This document shows positions 1 through 15,475 of a stretch of 47,658 nt of DNA, piece by piece; position 1 is the stretch's first letter, and the number at the start of each line of letters is the position of its first letter. The DNA is from Pseudomonas paralcaligenes. Lineage in GTDB: Bacteria > Pseudomonadota > Gammaproteobacteria > Pseudomonadales > Pseudomonadaceae. The notes under the pieces are model-generated. The model worked only from the letters and a program-made list of their open reading frames with translations. It did not search any database and was not told where the DNA came from. Made by a program: the position numbers and the translations under genes. The stretch is taken from positions 1 to 47,658 of the forward strand of contig NZ_BPFX01000039.1 of the NCBI RefSeq assembly GCF_019655855.1, written 5' to 3'.

Positions 1-415
1 GAAGGCCCTGGCCTGGTGCATTGCCCGCGCCGAGGTGGAGGAGATAGACCGTCTGAACATCCTCCATGCCACCATGCTGGCCATGCAGCGCGCGGTGGAG
101 GGATTGAGCGTCGTTCCGAAGCTGGCCCTGATCGACGGCAACCGCTGCCCGAAACTGGCGGTGCCCAGCGCTCCTGTGGTCGGCGGCGACGCCCAGGTGC
201 CGGCCATCGCCGCCGCCTCCATCCTGGCCAAGGTCAGCCGCGACCGCGAGATGGTCGAGCTGGACCTGCTCTACCCGGGCTATGGCATGGCCGGGCACAA
301 GGGCTACCCCACGCCGGTGCACCTGGAGGCGCTCAAGCGCCTGGGCGCCACGCCGATCCACCGGCGCTCCTTCGCACCGGTGCGCGTGGTGCTGGAGGCG
401 GCCGGACTGTCGTAG
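1..415 (+). CDS. rnhB: Ribonuclease HII, C-terminal part (5' end outside window)
   Basis: RNase HII cuts the RNA strand of RNA:DNA hybrids and starts removal of misincorporated ribonucleotides from DNA. The reading frame begins at base 2 and is open to the window edge, so the N-terminus with the catalytic Asp-Glu pair is missing. The 137 visible residues include the family blocks [25 protein letters not shown] (third catalytic Asp) and [14 protein letters not shown] [15 protein letters not shown] (fourth Asp), then [15 protein letters not shown] and the HRRSFAPVR tail. The GTG at 35 is an internal Val codon, not the start. dnaE follows after 73 nt. As I recall, P. aeruginosa PAO1 has a permease gene between rnhB and dnaE; it is absent here. 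Confidence 0.95.
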   Translation, partial: KALAWCIARAEVEEIDRLNILHATMLAMQRAVEGLSVVPKLALIDGNRCPKLAVPSAPVVGGDAQVPAIAAASILAKVSRDREMVELDLLYPGYGMAGHKGYPTPVHLEALKRLGATPIHRRSFAPVRVVLEAAGLS

Positions 416-436
416 ACGCGGCTGTCCTTTCAAGGC

Positions 437-458
437 AGGCCCGGTACAATCCGGGCCT
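437..458 (+). terminator. Candidate rnhB terminator or dnaE promoter element
   Basis: A perfect 8-bp GC-rich inverted repeat (AGGCCCGG / CCGGGCCT) encloses TACAAT and is followed by TATCGTTT, a weak T-rich tail. It lies 21 nt after the rnhB stop. The loop TACAAT (445-450) could instead be a -10 box for dnaE, with a poor -35 (CTGTCC, 422-427) at 17-bp spacing. Sequence alone does not decide between the two. Confidence 0.4.
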
Positions 459-488
459 TATCGTTTCTGTGTCACCAACGGGATTGCC

Positions 489-4010
<3,522 letters not shown>

Positions 4011-4128
4011 GCGGCAGTCCGCAGGTCTGCCGCATCGGCCTCGACCCTGGGTGCCTTATCCCTTAAGGTAGGGCGCCAGATGGAATCAGCCGCCCGGCCT
4101 TTCGGCCGCCGATGCAAGACGGACGCCT

Positions 4129-5079
4129 ATGAACCCGAACTTCCTCGACTTCGAACAGCCGATCGCCGACCTGCAAGCCAAGATCGAAGAACTGCGCCTG
4201 GTCGGCAACGACAACGCGCTGAATATCAATGACGAGATCTCCCGCCTGCAGGAAAAGAGCAGTGCGCTGACCGAGACCATCTTCGGCAACCTCAGCAGCT
4301 GGCAGATTTCCCAGCTGTCGCGCCATCCCCGCCGGCCCTACACCCTCGACTACATCGAGCACCTCTTCACCGAGTTCGACGAGCTGCATGGCGACCGCCA
4401 CTTCTCCGATGACGCCGCCATCGTCGGCGGCACCGCCCGCCTGGATGGCCAGCCGGTGATGATCATCGGCCACCAGAAGGGCCGCGAGGTGCGCGAGAAG
4501 GTGCGGCGCAACTTCGGCATGCCGCGTCCCGAGGGCTATCGCAAGGCCTGCCGTCTGATGGAGATGGCCGAGCGCTTCAAGCTGCCGATCCTGACCTTCA
4601 TCGACACCCCCGGCGCCTACCCGGGCATCGATGCCGAGGAGCGCAACCAGAGCGAGGCCATCGCCTGGAACCTGCGCGTGATGGCCCGGCTGAAGACGCC
4701 GATCATCGCCACCGTGATTGGCGAAGGCGGCTCCGGCGGCGCCCTGGCCATCGGCGTATGCGACCAGCTGAACATGCTGCAGTACTCCACCTACTCGGTG
4801 ATCTCGCCGGAAGGCTGCGCCTCGATCCTGTGGAAGACCGCCGAAAAGGCGCCCGACGCCGCCGAGGCCATGGGCATCACTGCCGAGCGCCTGAAGGGCC
4901 TGGGCATCGTCGACAAGGTGATCGCCGAGCCGCTGGGCGGCGCCCATCGCGATCCGGCCACCGCGGCCCAGTCGATCCGCGCCGAGCTGGTCGAGCAACT
5001 CGACATGCTGCGCACCCTGGACGACGCCCAGCTGCTGGAGCGCCGCTACGAGCGCCTGATGAGCTACGGCGTGGCCTGA
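4129..5079 (+). CDS. accA: Acetyl-CoA carboxylase carboxyltransferase alpha subunit
   Basis: The alpha half of the acetyl-CoA carboxylase carboxyltransferase moves CO2 from carboxybiotin to acetyl-CoA, giving malonyl-CoA for fatty-acid synthesis. The protein is 316 aa. It starts [15 protein letters not shown] and carries the crotonase-like carboxyltransferase core: [16 protein letters not shown], the glycine-rich [12 protein letters not shown] and [15 protein letters not shown]. It sits 118 nt after dnaE, the usual gammaproteobacterial neighbourhood, and is followed by a strong hairpin terminator. The leader has two small inverted repeats (4011-4033 and about 4095-4108), but no clear promoter. 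Its partner accD is not in the window. Confidence 0.98.
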   Translation: MNPNFLDFEQPIADLQAKIEELRLVGNDNALNINDEISRLQEKSSALTETIFGNLSSWQISQLSRHPRRPYTLDYIEHLFTEFDELHGDRHFSDDAAIVGGTARLDGQPVMIIGHQKGREVREKVRRNFGMPRPEGYRKACRLMEMAERFKLPILTFIDTPGAYPGIDAEERNQSEAIAWNLRVMARLKTPIIATVIGEGGSGGALAIGVCDQLNMLQYSTYSVISPEGCASILWKTAEKAPDAAEAMGITAERLKGLGIVDKVIAEPLGGAHRDPATAAQSIRAELVEQLDMLRTLDDAQLLERRYERLMSYGVA

Positions 5080-5100
5080 TCGGGTCATGCGCATCGCACG

Positions 5101-5126
5101 ACGGGCCTTCGGGCCCGTTGTTGTTT
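5101..5126 (+). terminator. Rho-independent terminator after accA
   Basis: A 7-bp stem ACGGGCC/GGCCCGT is closed by a stable TTCG tetraloop (5101-5118) and followed by the T-rich tail TGTTGTTT. It lies 21 nt after accA and 12 nt before the tilS start, so tilS needs readthrough or its own start signals. Confidence 0.85.
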
Positions 5127-5137
5127 AAGCTGGCGGC

Positions 5138-6442
5138 ATGACCGCGCTCGAATTCCTCCTTATCCGCTCTCTCCGGCCCTGGCGTGACGCGCCAGCCTGG
5201 CATGTCGCCCTGTCCGGTGGCCTGGACTCGACCGTGCTGCTGCACCTGCTGGCGCGTCTGCGCGAGCGGGAAGCGCTGCCGCAGCTGTTCGCCGTGCATG
5301 TCCACCATGGCCTGCAGGCGGTTGCCGATGGCTGGCCGGCGCACTGTCAGTCTTTCTGCGATGACCTGGGCGTGCCGCTGCAGGTGGAGCGAGTGCGGGT
5401 AGACGGCGGCGCGAGCCTGGAGCGCGCTGCGCGCATGGCCCGCTATGCGGCCTTCGAGCGCCGGCTGGGGGAGGGCGAGGTCCTGTTGACCGGGCAGCAT
5501 CGCGACGATCAGGCCGAGACCCTGCTGTTTCGCCTGCTGCGTGGCACCGGGGTGAAGGGCATGGGCGGCATGCCGCCGTCGCGTCGTCTCGGTGCCGGCT
5601 GGCTGGTGCGTCCGTTGCTGGATTGCCCGCGCGCGGCGCTCGAATCCTACGCCGGCGAGCAGGGTCTGCGCTGGGTGGAAGACCCGTCCAACGCCGATAC
5701 GGGGCTGGCCCGCAATTTCCTGCGGCGCGAGGTGTTCCCGGCGCTGGCGCGGCACTGGCCGCAGGCTGGCGCCAATCTGGCCCGCACCGCCGAGCACATG
5801 CGTGAAGCGGAGCAGCTGCTGGCGGAACTGGCTGAGCTGGATCTCGCGGCGGCCCACAGCGATAGCGGTCTGCCGTGGCTCGAGCTGCCTTCGTTGGAGC
5901 TGGCGCCCTTGCTGGCGTTGCCCGAGCCGCGCCAGCGCAATGCGTTGCGTCACTGGCTGGCGCCGCTGACGCGCATGCCGGACAGCGACCACTGGGCCGG
6001 CTGGGCCGACCTGCGCGATGCGGCGGTGGACGCCGCGCCGGTGTGGCGATTGGAGGGTGGAGAACTCAGACGCGCCGACGGGCGGTTGTGGTGGCTCTGC
6101 GGCGACTGGCTGCGCAACCCATTGGCTCCGGCCGAAGGGTTTGATCCGGCGCAGCCGCTGCGTCTCGACGGCAACGGGCTGGTACGTCTGGAGGGTGCGC
6201 CGCCTGCCGGCCCGCTTCGGCTGCGCTATCGGCAGGGCGGCGAGGTCATGGCGCTGCCGGGGCGGGGCCATCGCGATCTCAAGCGCCTGCTCAACGAGCG
6301 GGGCGTGCCGGCCTTCGTGCGCAGCCGTCTGCCGCTGCTCTACCGTGGCGACGAGCTGCTGGCCGTGGCCAACCTGCCCGGGCTCGACGGCCCTTCGTCG
6401 GGAGAGTGGCGGTTCAGATGGCTAAGCTCGGATTTGAGCTGA
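5138..6442 (+). CDS. tilS: tRNA(Ile)-lysidine synthase
   Basis: TilS joins lysine to C34 of the CAU-anticodon isoleucine tRNA with ATP, changing its specificity from Met to Ile/AUA; it is normally essential. The 434-aa protein carries the N-type ATP pyrophosphatase P-loop SGGLDS at residues 26-31. Next come HHGLQ, the GQHRDDQAETLLFRLLRGTG block and the PLLDCPRAALESYA and EDPSNAD segments typical of the family. A TilS-type C-terminal domain ends near LPLLYRGDELLAVANL. The ATG at 5138 is 12 nt after the accA terminator and no better start is visible. The gene leads directly into the pyrG promoter region. Confidence 0.96.
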   Translation: MTALEFLLIRSLRPWRDAPAWHVALSGGLDSTVLLHLLARLREREALPQLFAVHVHHGLQAVADGWPAHCQSFCDDLGVPLQVERVRVDGGASLERAARMARYAAFERRLGEGEVLLTGQHRDDQAETLLFRLLRGTGVKGMGGMPPSRRLGAGWLVRPLLDCPRAALESYAGEQGLRWVEDPSNADTGLARNFLRREVFPALARHWPQAGANLARTAEHMREAEQLLAELAELDLAAAHSDSGLPWLELPSLELAPLLALPEPRQRNALRHWLAPLTRMPDSDHWAGWADLRDAAVDAAPVWRLEGGELRRADGRLWWLCGDWLRNPLAPAEGFDPAQPLRLDGNGLVRLEGAPPAGPLRLRYRQGGEVMALPGRGHRDLKRLLNERGVPAFVRSRLPLLYRGDELLAVANLPGLDGPSSGEWRFRWLSSDLS

Positions 6443-6462
6443 AAGGCCCTTTCGGGTAGACT
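6434..6462 (+). promoter_or_regulatory. Candidate sigma-70 promoter for pyrG
   Basis: TTGAGC (6434-6439), a 17-bp spacer and TAGACT (6457-6462). The -35 lies inside the end of tilS. A start near 6469 would give a leader of about 130 nt that contains two imperfect hairpins, about 6486-6510 (arms CTGTGGGCTC / GAACCCGCAG, with wobble pairs) and about 6528-6547. No attenuator T-tract follows either hairpin. Confidence 0.45.
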
Positions 6463-6569
6463 ACGCTCCCGTCTTATTACTGCTTCTGTGGGCTCCCTCG
6501 GAACCCGCAGCGGCATGCTTTATTCAGGTTGGCCAAGGCCGGCCTGCGCTCATACCCCGGCGGCGCTGA

Positions 6570-9084
<2,515 letters not shown>

Positions 9085-9103
9085 TCGGGCAGTTCTCCGG
9101 TAA

Positions 9104-10456
<1,353 letters not shown>

Positions 10457-10468
10457 GCCGGGAATGGT

Positions 10469-10494
10469 AAAAGGGCAGCGCAAGCTGCCCTTTT
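10469..10494 (+). terminator. Rho-independent terminator after eno
   Basis: A perfect 11-bp stem AAAAGGGCAGC / GCTGCCCTTTT closes a GCAA (GNRA) tetraloop, and its 3' arm supplies the T run. It begins 13 nt after the eno stop and ends 22 nt before the preferred ftsB start. Expression of ftsB-ispD therefore depends on partial readthrough or an unseen promoter. Confidence 0.92.
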
Positions 10495-10515
10495 CACATG
10501 GATAACTCCGTTCCG

Positions 10516-10797
10516 ATGTCGAAAGCTCCCTACTGGCTGTTCGTTGCCTTGGTGCTGGTCCTGTCCGGGCTGCAGTACCGCCTCTGGGTGGGCGAAGGCA
10601 GCCTGGCCCAGGTGACCGAACTGAACCGGCAGATCGAAGAGCAGCAGGGCGAGAACGAGCGCCTGCTCGAGCGCAACCGCATCCTCGAAGCCGAGGTGAT
10701 GGAGCTGAAGAAAGGCATGGAGACCGTCGAGGAGCGCGCCCGCCACGAACTCGGCATGGTCAAGGAAGGCGAAACCCTCTACCAGTTGGCCGAATGA
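10516..10797 (+). CDS. ftsB: Cell division protein FtsB
   Basis: Small bitopic septal protein that forms the FtsQLB complex. The product is 93 aa from the ATG at 10516: a short cytoplasmic tail, one membrane segment (about YWLFVALVLVLSGLQYRLW), then a periplasmic coiled coil rich in Glu and Leu, with the conserved tail RARHELGMVKEGETLYQL. An in-frame ATG at 10498 would add six residues, but it lies four bases after the eno terminator hairpin and has no ribosome site, so I prefer 10516; neither start is strongly supported. The stop overlaps the ispD start (ATGA). Confidence 0.9.
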   Translation: MSKAPYWLFVALVLVLSGLQYRLWVGEGSLAQVTELNRQIEEQQGENERLLERNRILEAEVMELKKGMETVEERARHELGMVKEGETLYQLAE

Positions 10798-11504
10798 GCA
10801 CCCGCGAACTTCCTTCCTTCTGGGTGGTGATCCCCGCTGCCGGCATCGGTTCGCGCATGCGCGCGGACCGTCCCAAGCAGTACCTGGCCCTGGCCGGGCG
10901 GACCATCCTCGAACACACCCTCCACTGTTTCCTCGATCATCCGCGGTTGCGCGGGCTGGTGCTCAGCCTGGCGGCGGACGATCCCTGGTGGCCGGCGCTG
11001 CCCTGCGCCGGCGATCTGCGCATCCAGCGTGCCGAGGGTGGCGCCGAGCGGGCCGACTCGGTGCTGGCCGGCCTGCTGCAGCTGATCGAGCTGGGCGCCC
11101 AGCCGGACGACTGGGTGCTGGTGCATGACGCCGCGCGTCCCAACCTGAGCCGCAGCGACCTCGACCTACTGTTGCAGGAACTGGCCGACGACCCGGTCGG
11201 CGGCCTGCTGGCGGTGCCCGCCCGCGACACCCTCAAGCGTGCCGGCGCCGACGGGCGAGTGGCGGAAACCGTGGATCGCAGCCTGATCTGGCAGGCCTAT
11301 ACGCCGCAGATGTTTCGTCTCGCCGCCCTGCACCGGGCTCTCGCCGATGCCCTGGTGGCCGATGTGGCGGTGACCGATGAGGCCTCGGCCCTGGAGTGGG
11401 CAGGGCTGGCGCCGAAGCTGGTGGAAGGCCGGGCGGACAATCTGAAGATCACCCGTCCGGAAGATCTGGAGTGGTTGCGCCAGCGCTGGGCGCACAAGAC
11501 CTGA
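10794..11504 (+). CDS. ispD: 2-C-methyl-D-erythritol 4-phosphate cytidylyltransferase
   Basis: Third step of the methylerythritol phosphate route to isoprenoids: CTP plus MEP gives CDP-ME. The protein is 236 aa with the nucleotidyltransferase start VIPAAGIGSRM, then RPKQYLAL. It also has VLVHDAARPNLS, the AVPARDTLKR block and the C-terminal EGRADNLKITRPEDL. It overlaps ftsB by 4 nt. Its substrate CTP comes from pyrG upstream. It is the last gene of the first conserved block; the usual downstream genes I associate with P. aeruginosa are not here. Confidence 0.97.
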   Translation: MSTRELPSFWVVIPAAGIGSRMRADRPKQYLALAGRTILEHTLHCFLDHPRLRGLVLSLAADDPWWPALPCAGDLRIQRAEGGAERADSVLAGLLQLIELGAQPDDWVLVHDAARPNLSRSDLDLLLQELADDPVGGLLAVPARDTLKRAGADGRVAETVDRSLIWQAYTPQMFRLAALHRALADALVADVAVTDEASALEWAGLAPKLVEGRADNLKITRPEDLEWLRQRWAHKT

Positions 11505-11512
11505 TCGGCTTG

Positions 11513-11575
11513 GTGGGAGCGGCCTTGGCCGCGATCCCCACAGCCCCCAGGTATCGCGGCCAAGGCCGCTCCCAC
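11513..11575. repeat. REP (repetitive extragenic palindrome) inverted pair
   Basis: Two 23-bp arms in perfect inverted orientation (11513-11535 and 11553-11575), starting GTGGGAGCGGCCTTGG and separated by 17 bp. Each arm also folds on itself (GCGGCC..GGCCGC). This is the GTGGGAGCGG class of Pseudomonas REP sequences in the paired (REPIN-like) form. It sits between the convergent genes ispD and the chemoreceptor, where it could also act as a two-way transcription stop. Confidence 0.9.
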
Positions 11576-11589
11576 ATAAACCCCTGGCA

Positions 11590-13728
11590 TCAAACCCGGA
11601 ACTGATTGATCAGCCGCCGCTGCTGCTCGGCCAGCTTGGTCAGCTCGGCGCTGGCGCCGCTGGCCTCGTCGGCGCCACCCGCCACTTCGCCGGCGACCTG
11701 GCCGATATTGGTGACGTTGCGGTTGGTGTCCTCGGCCACCGCGCTCTGTTCCTCGGCGGCGCTGGCGATCTGGGTGTTCATGTCGTTGATCACCGACACC
11801 GCCTGGGTGATCGACTCCAGCGCCTGGGCTGCGGCCTGGGCCTGCTGCACGCTGTCGTCGGTGCGCGCCTGGCTCTGCTCCATCACGTTGACCACTTCGC
11901 GGGTGCCGTTCTGCAGCTGCTGGATCATCGACTGTATTTCCTCGGTCGCCTGCTGGGTCTTCTGCGCCAGGTTGCGCACTTCGTCGGCCACCACGGCGAA
12001 GCCGCGCCCTTGCTCGCCGGCCCGTGCGGCCTCGATGGCGGCGTTGAGCGCCAGCAGGTTGGTCTGCTCGGCGATGCCGCGAATGGCGACCAGGATCGCG
12101 TTGATGTTCTCGCTGTCCTTGGCCAGTGTCTGCACCACGCCCACGGCGCGGCCGATCTCGTTGGCCAGGGCGGAAATCGCCTTGGAGGTGCCTTCGACGA
12201 TGCGCTTGCCATCGTTGGCCGAGTGGTCGGCGTGGTTGGCCGCCTCCGCCGCCTGGGTGGCGTTGCGTGCCACGTCCTGGGCGGTGGCGCTCATCTCCTG
12301 AACGGCGGTGGCGACCTGGTCGATCTCCGCCATCTGCCGCTGCACGCCCTGGTTGGTGCGGATGGCGATGTCGGCGGTGTACTCCGACGAGTCGCTGACC
12401 TTCTGCACCGAGGTCACCACGTCGCGGATCATGTTCTGCAACTTGTTGAGGAAGGTGTTGAAGCCGGTCGCGATCTGTCCCAGCTCGTCGGCGCGGTCCA
12501 CTTGCAGGCGCACGGTTAGGTCGCCGTCGCCCTTGGCGATGTCGTCGAGCATGCCGACCATCTGCCGCAGCGGCCGGGCGATGCCGTAGCCGACGAACCA
12601 GATCACCAGCAGGCCGGCGGCGGCGATCAGCAGGCCGACCACGGTCATGCCGAGGGTGTCCTTGCGGGCCTGCTCCGTCAGTTCGCCCTGCAGCTGGCGC
12701 AACTCCGCCAGCACCGCCTCGGTGGGCAGTTCGATGGCCAGGGCCCAGCGGGTCTCGGTGCCGGCCACGCGGAAGGGCTGCAGCAGCTGGATCAGGTTGT
12801 TCTGCTCGTCCACGCGCAGGATGGTCGCGTCACCGCCGCTCTGCTTGAACTGCTGCAGCAGCTCGGCGTTCACCGCCTTGACGGCGGGCTGGGTGATCAG
12901 GCCGGCGTCCTTGGTGGCGGCGATCAGGCTGCCGTTGGCGGAGATCAGCGCCAGCTCGCCGGCGCCGTCGTAGAGCTGCTGCTTGGCCTGGTTGAGCAGG
13001 TCCTGGATGAAGTCGAGGGCCAGGTCGCTGCCTACGATGCCCTTGAACTGGCCGCCGACCGTGATCGGGGCGTTGAACGAGGCGACCAGCACCTGCTTGC
13101 CGCCGAAGTCGTAGGAGGCCGGGTCGATCACGCAAGGCTTGCCGGTCTCCTTCGGGCACAGGTAGTACTCGCCGGTGCGCACGCCAGTGGCCTGGCGCTT
13201 CTGGTCTTCCATCATCTCGACGGTGAGCGGCTCGAGCTTGAGCTGGCTGCCGTCGCGGTACCACCAGGGCATGAAGCGCCCGCTGGCGTCGTAGCCGTTT
13301 TCCTTCTGCCCGGCGTAGAGGTCGTCGTCCTGGTCGAAGGCATTGGCTTCCCAGCCGATGTACACGTCGACGAGATCGGGGTTGTCCTTCAGGTACTCGC
13401 CGAGCAGCGCGCTCAGTTCTTCCCGGCTGGTGCCCAGCACCGTGCCGCCGGCCAGGGTCTGGCCGAGCCGGCTGTTGAGGGTGGCGATGGACCTGGACAG
13501 CAGCATGGGCTGCTCGAACTGGCGCTGCAGCTTGCCGACCTGGGCATCGGCGATGGCGCGCAGGCGCTGGTGGATGGACTCCTGCAACAGTTCCTGGGTG
13601 CGTTGCTGGACCAGCGCCTGGGTGTGGGTTCCGGCGAACAGGGCGTACAGCACCAGCGCCACTACCACGGCCAGGATGCTTGCGCCGGCCAGGAAGGCGA
13701 CGGAAAACTGGATGGACTTGAATCGCAT
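11590..13728 (-). CDS. Methyl-accepting chemotaxis protein with dCache sensor
   Basis: Membrane chemoreceptor that signals through CheA/CheW to the flagellar motor. It is 712 aa from the ATG at 13728 ([10 protein letters not shown]), which has a GGGAGT site 6 nt upstream. In order: membrane segment about 9-31, periplasmic double-Cache domain about 35-350 with [13 protein letters not shown] and a [11 protein letters not shown] ligand-pocket segment, second membrane segment about 355-378, HAMP about 378-432, and the cytoplasmic signalling domain with hairpin tip [30 protein letters not shown] (split: residues flank the Glu-Gln-Thr-Asn tip). It ends NQFRV with no CheR-binding pentapeptide. The pocket style and the adjacent M48 gene recall P. 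aeruginosa PA4633 (PctD, choline/acetylcholine), but the ligand is an inference. Confidence 0.93.
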   Translation of the reverse strand: MRFKSIQFSVAFLAGASILAVVVALVLYALFAGTHTQALVQQRTQELLQESIHQRLRAIADAQVGKLQRQFEQPMLLSRSIATLNSRLGQTLAGGTVLGTSREELSALLGEYLKDNPDLVDVYIGWEANAFDQDDDLYAGQKENGYDASGRFMPWWYRDGSQLKLEPLTVEMMEDQKRQATGVRTGEYYLCPKETGKPCVIDPASYDFGGKQVLVASFNAPITVGGQFKGIVGSDLALDFIQDLLNQAKQQLYDGAGELALISANGSLIAATKDAGLITQPAVKAVNAELLQQFKQSGGDATILRVDEQNNLIQLLQPFRVAGTETRWALAIELPTEAVLAELRQLQGELTEQARKDTLGMTVVGLLIAAAGLLVIWFVGYGIARPLRQMVGMLDDIAKGDGDLTVRLQVDRADELGQIATGFNTFLNKLQNMIRDVVTSVQKVSDSSEYTADIAIRTNQGVQRQMAEIDQVATAVQEMSATAQDVARNATQAAEAANHADHSANDGKRIVEGTSKAISALANEIGRAVGVVQTLAKDSENINAILVAIRGIAEQTNLLALNAAIEAARAGEQGRGFAVVADEVRNLAQKTQQATEEIQSMIQQLQNGTREVVNVMEQSQARTDDSVQQAQAAAQALESITQAVSVINDMNTQIASAAEEQSAVAEDTNRNVTNIGQVAGEVAGGADEASGASAELTKLAEQQRRLINQFRV

Positions 13729-14082
13729 AGGGACTCCCACAGCGTTGGTTTCTTCGCCTGTCCCTGGCTTATCGGCCGCCCATGGGCAATTCATGAGCGG
13801 TACCCTGCAACTAGCAAAGATCGCCCATGGTCTGAGTGCAAGGTCGAACGTTGTCGGTCGGTTCGTGGCGCCCTAGGCTCTGTACGAAAAGTGCCTGCGC
13901 TCGGTGATGCTGCGTTAAAAACAGGCCGGGACGCGGCGTCTCAGAATGCTCATTTACAGCACGTAAACTCCGCTTCTTCGCCTGTTTTTGTGGGGGCGCC
14001 TAGCCCTTGCCTGACCTTCGCTCGGCGACTTTTCGTACAGACCCTAGCATAGGGCGCCTGCATTACAGCCTGGAGATTCGCC
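13729..14082. other. Gene-free divergent region with a mobile-element remnant
   Basis: This 354-bp gap separates the divergent chemoreceptor and M48 peptidase genes. Roughly half is a MITE-like element (13877-14043). The part next to the chemoreceptor (13729-13872) presumably holds its promoter, but I see no box pair I would call. On the M48 side only about 35 bp remain between the element and the start codon, with a TGGAG ribosome site at 14071, so the M48 promoter must lie in or overlap the element. Confidence 0.6.
13873..14047. mobile_element. MITE-like element with CTAG target duplication
   Basis: A 167-bp element (13877-14043) is flanked on both sides by CTAG (13873-13876, 14044-14047). 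Its ends are 16-bp terminal inverted repeats, GCTCTGTACGAAAAGT on the left and GGTCTGTACGAAAAGT read inward from the right, with one mismatch. The interior has no open frame of note. A CTAG-type 4-bp duplication fits IS5-family transposases, so it may be a non-autonomous derivative moved by such an element. No transposase gene is in the window, and the family assignment is an inference. Confidence 0.75.
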
Positions 14083-14895
14083 ATGTCTTACCCAACCCGT
14101 CTTGCAGCCCTGGTCGGTCTCTCCCTGCTCGCCGCCTGCCAGGCCGTGAACACCACCAGCGGCGGCGCGGTGGGGGTCGAGCGCAAGCAGTACATGTTCA
14201 GCATGCTGTCCGCCCAGGAGGTCGACAGCATGTACTCGCAGGCCTACCAGAAGACCCTCAGCGAAGCCTCGGGGCAGGGCGCCCTGGACACCACCAGCGC
14301 CAACGCCAGGCGGGTGAGCGCCATCGCCAAGCGGCTGATCGCCCAGGCTCCGGTATTCCGCGCCGACGCCGCGCAGTGGGACTGGCAGGTCAACCTGATC
14401 AAGAGCGACGAGCTCAACGCCAATTGCGGCCCCGGCGGCAAGATCATCGTCTACAGCGGCCTGATCGAGAAACTGCAGCTCACCGACGACGAACTGGCCG
14501 CGGTCATGGGGCACGAGATCGCCCACGCCCTGCGCGAGCACAGCCGCGAGGCCATGTCCAAGGCCTACGGCGTGCAGATGGCGACCCAGCTGGGCGCGGT
14601 CCTCGGCGTGGGGGAGGGCAGCCTGCAGATGGCCAATACCGGGGTGGAGTACCTGATGACACTACCCAACAGCCGGAGCAACGAGAACGAGGCCGACATC
14701 ATCGGCCTGGAGCTGTCGGCGCGTGCCGGCTACGACCCGAACGCGGCGATCAGCCTGTGGCAGAAGATGAGTCAGGCCGGCGGTGGCGCGCCGCCCGAGT
14801 TCATGAGTACCCACCCGTCGTCGGGCAGCCGCATCGCCTCGCTGCAGGCGGCCATCCCGAAGGTGATGCCGCTGTACGAGCAGGCCAGAAAGTGA
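14083..14895 (+). CDS. M48-family metallopeptidase lipoprotein
   Basis: Zinc metallopeptidase of the M48 (HtpX/Oma1-like) superfamily, predicted to be a lipoprotein in the periplasm and anchored in a membrane. The 270-aa product has a signal peptide with lipobox LLAAC (Cys at about 19). The zinc motif HEIAH lies in MGHEIAHALREHSREAM, and the third ligand Glu is probably in NENEADIIGLELSARAGYD. THPSSGSRI is the conserved C-terminal motif of periplasmic M48 proteins such as LoiP and BepA. It is full length for the short type (no TPR region). The start has TGGAG 8 nt upstream and lies just after the MITE-like element. A bidirectional terminator follows. Confidence 0.92.
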   Translation: MSYPTRLAALVGLSLLAACQAVNTTSGGAVGVERKQYMFSMLSAQEVDSMYSQAYQKTLSEASGQGALDTTSANARRVSAIAKRLIAQAPVFRADAAQWDWQVNLIKSDELNANCGPGGKIIVYSGLIEKLQLTDDELAAVMGHEIAHALREHSREAMSKAYGVQMATQLGAVLGVGEGSLQMANTGVEYLMTLPNSRSNENEADIIGLELSARAGYDPNAAISLWQKMSQAGGGAPPEFMSTHPSSGSRIASLQAAIPKVMPLYEQARK

Positions 14896-14899
14896 AAGA

Positions 14900-14924
14900 A
14901 AAACGGCGCCGAGGGCGCCGTTTT
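14900..14924. terminator. Bidirectional terminator between M48 and SnoaL genes
   Basis: A perfect 11-bp stem AAAACGGCGCC / GGCGCCGTTTT with a GAG loop. A-run and T-run flanks serve both strands. It lies 4 nt after the M48 stop and 4 nt from the stop of the convergent gene. Confidence 0.92.
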
Positions 14925-14928
14925 CCTT

Positions 14929-15372
14929 TCAGGGTTGAGTCTTTGCCGCGATAGGGCGGTTCGCCAGGCCTAGCTGGGCGTGGAAGCTTTCCATGTCGAA
15001 CATGGTGCAGATCTCGCGGATGCTGCCGGTCGGCGTCAGTGTCCAGAAGGCCATGGCGGAGATACTCAGCACCTTGTCGCTGGCCGGGTAGCCCAGGGCG
15101 GGCTTCTCCAGCGTGCCGATCAGGGTGCTCCAGGTCACCACCTTGTTGCCCTCGGCGATGCATTCCTCGATCACCACCTCCAGGTCGGGCATGGCCTGGC
15201 GGATCTCCTGCACCATGCGCGCGAAGGCCGAGCTGCTCAGCGGCTGGCCGATGAACGAGCTCTTGTAGATGAAATCGGGACCGTGCATCTGCTCGGCGAG
15301 TGCCAGGCGGCCCCGGTTCCAGCTCAGGTCGACATGCTGGCGCACGCGCTTCTTCATTTCTTCCAGGGACAT
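14929..15372 (-). CDS. SnoaL-like / ester cyclase family protein
   Basis: A 147-aa protein of the SnoaL polyketide-cyclase-like superfamily (NTF2-like alpha+beta cone), whose members are often small ligand-binding proteins or hydrolases of unknown substrate. Typical features are the helix start HVDLSWNRGRLALAEQMH, ARMVQEIRQAMPDLEVVIEECIAEGNKV and the strand region SISAMAFWTLTPTGSIREI. The ATG at 15372 (MSLEEMKKR) has a good AAGGAG site 7 nt upstream; a GTG at 15390 would place that site inside the gene. No pathway neighbours are visible, so the function is open. Confidence 0.82.
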   Translation of the reverse strand: MSLEEMKKRVRQHVDLSWNRGRLALAEQMHGPDFIYKSSFIGQPLSSSAFARMVQEIRQAMPDLEVVIEECIAEGNKVVTWSTLIGTLEKPALGYPASDKVLSISAMAFWTLTPTGSIREICTMFDMESFHAQLGLANRPIAAKTQP

Positions 15373-15475
15373 GTACCGCTCCTTCAGCACTGGAACTGCG
15401 CGATTCGTCGGTCAGATTACCAATGCCGAGGCACTCTGGAAGACCCGCTGGGCTACCCGTTTCCGCCGTTCGGCA

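Noticed and set aside
282..488. Upstream extension of dnaE
   Set aside because: The extra 69 residues overlap rnhB in another frame and do not resemble DnaE; the family N-terminus begins at the ATG at 489.
10498..10515. ftsB start at the ATG at 10498
   Set aside because: It is four bases after the eno terminator hairpin with no ribosome site; the ATG at 10516 gives a family-like N-terminus.
13873..14047. A complete insertion sequence
   Set aside because: Only 167 bp with no transposase frame; at best a non-autonomous derivative.
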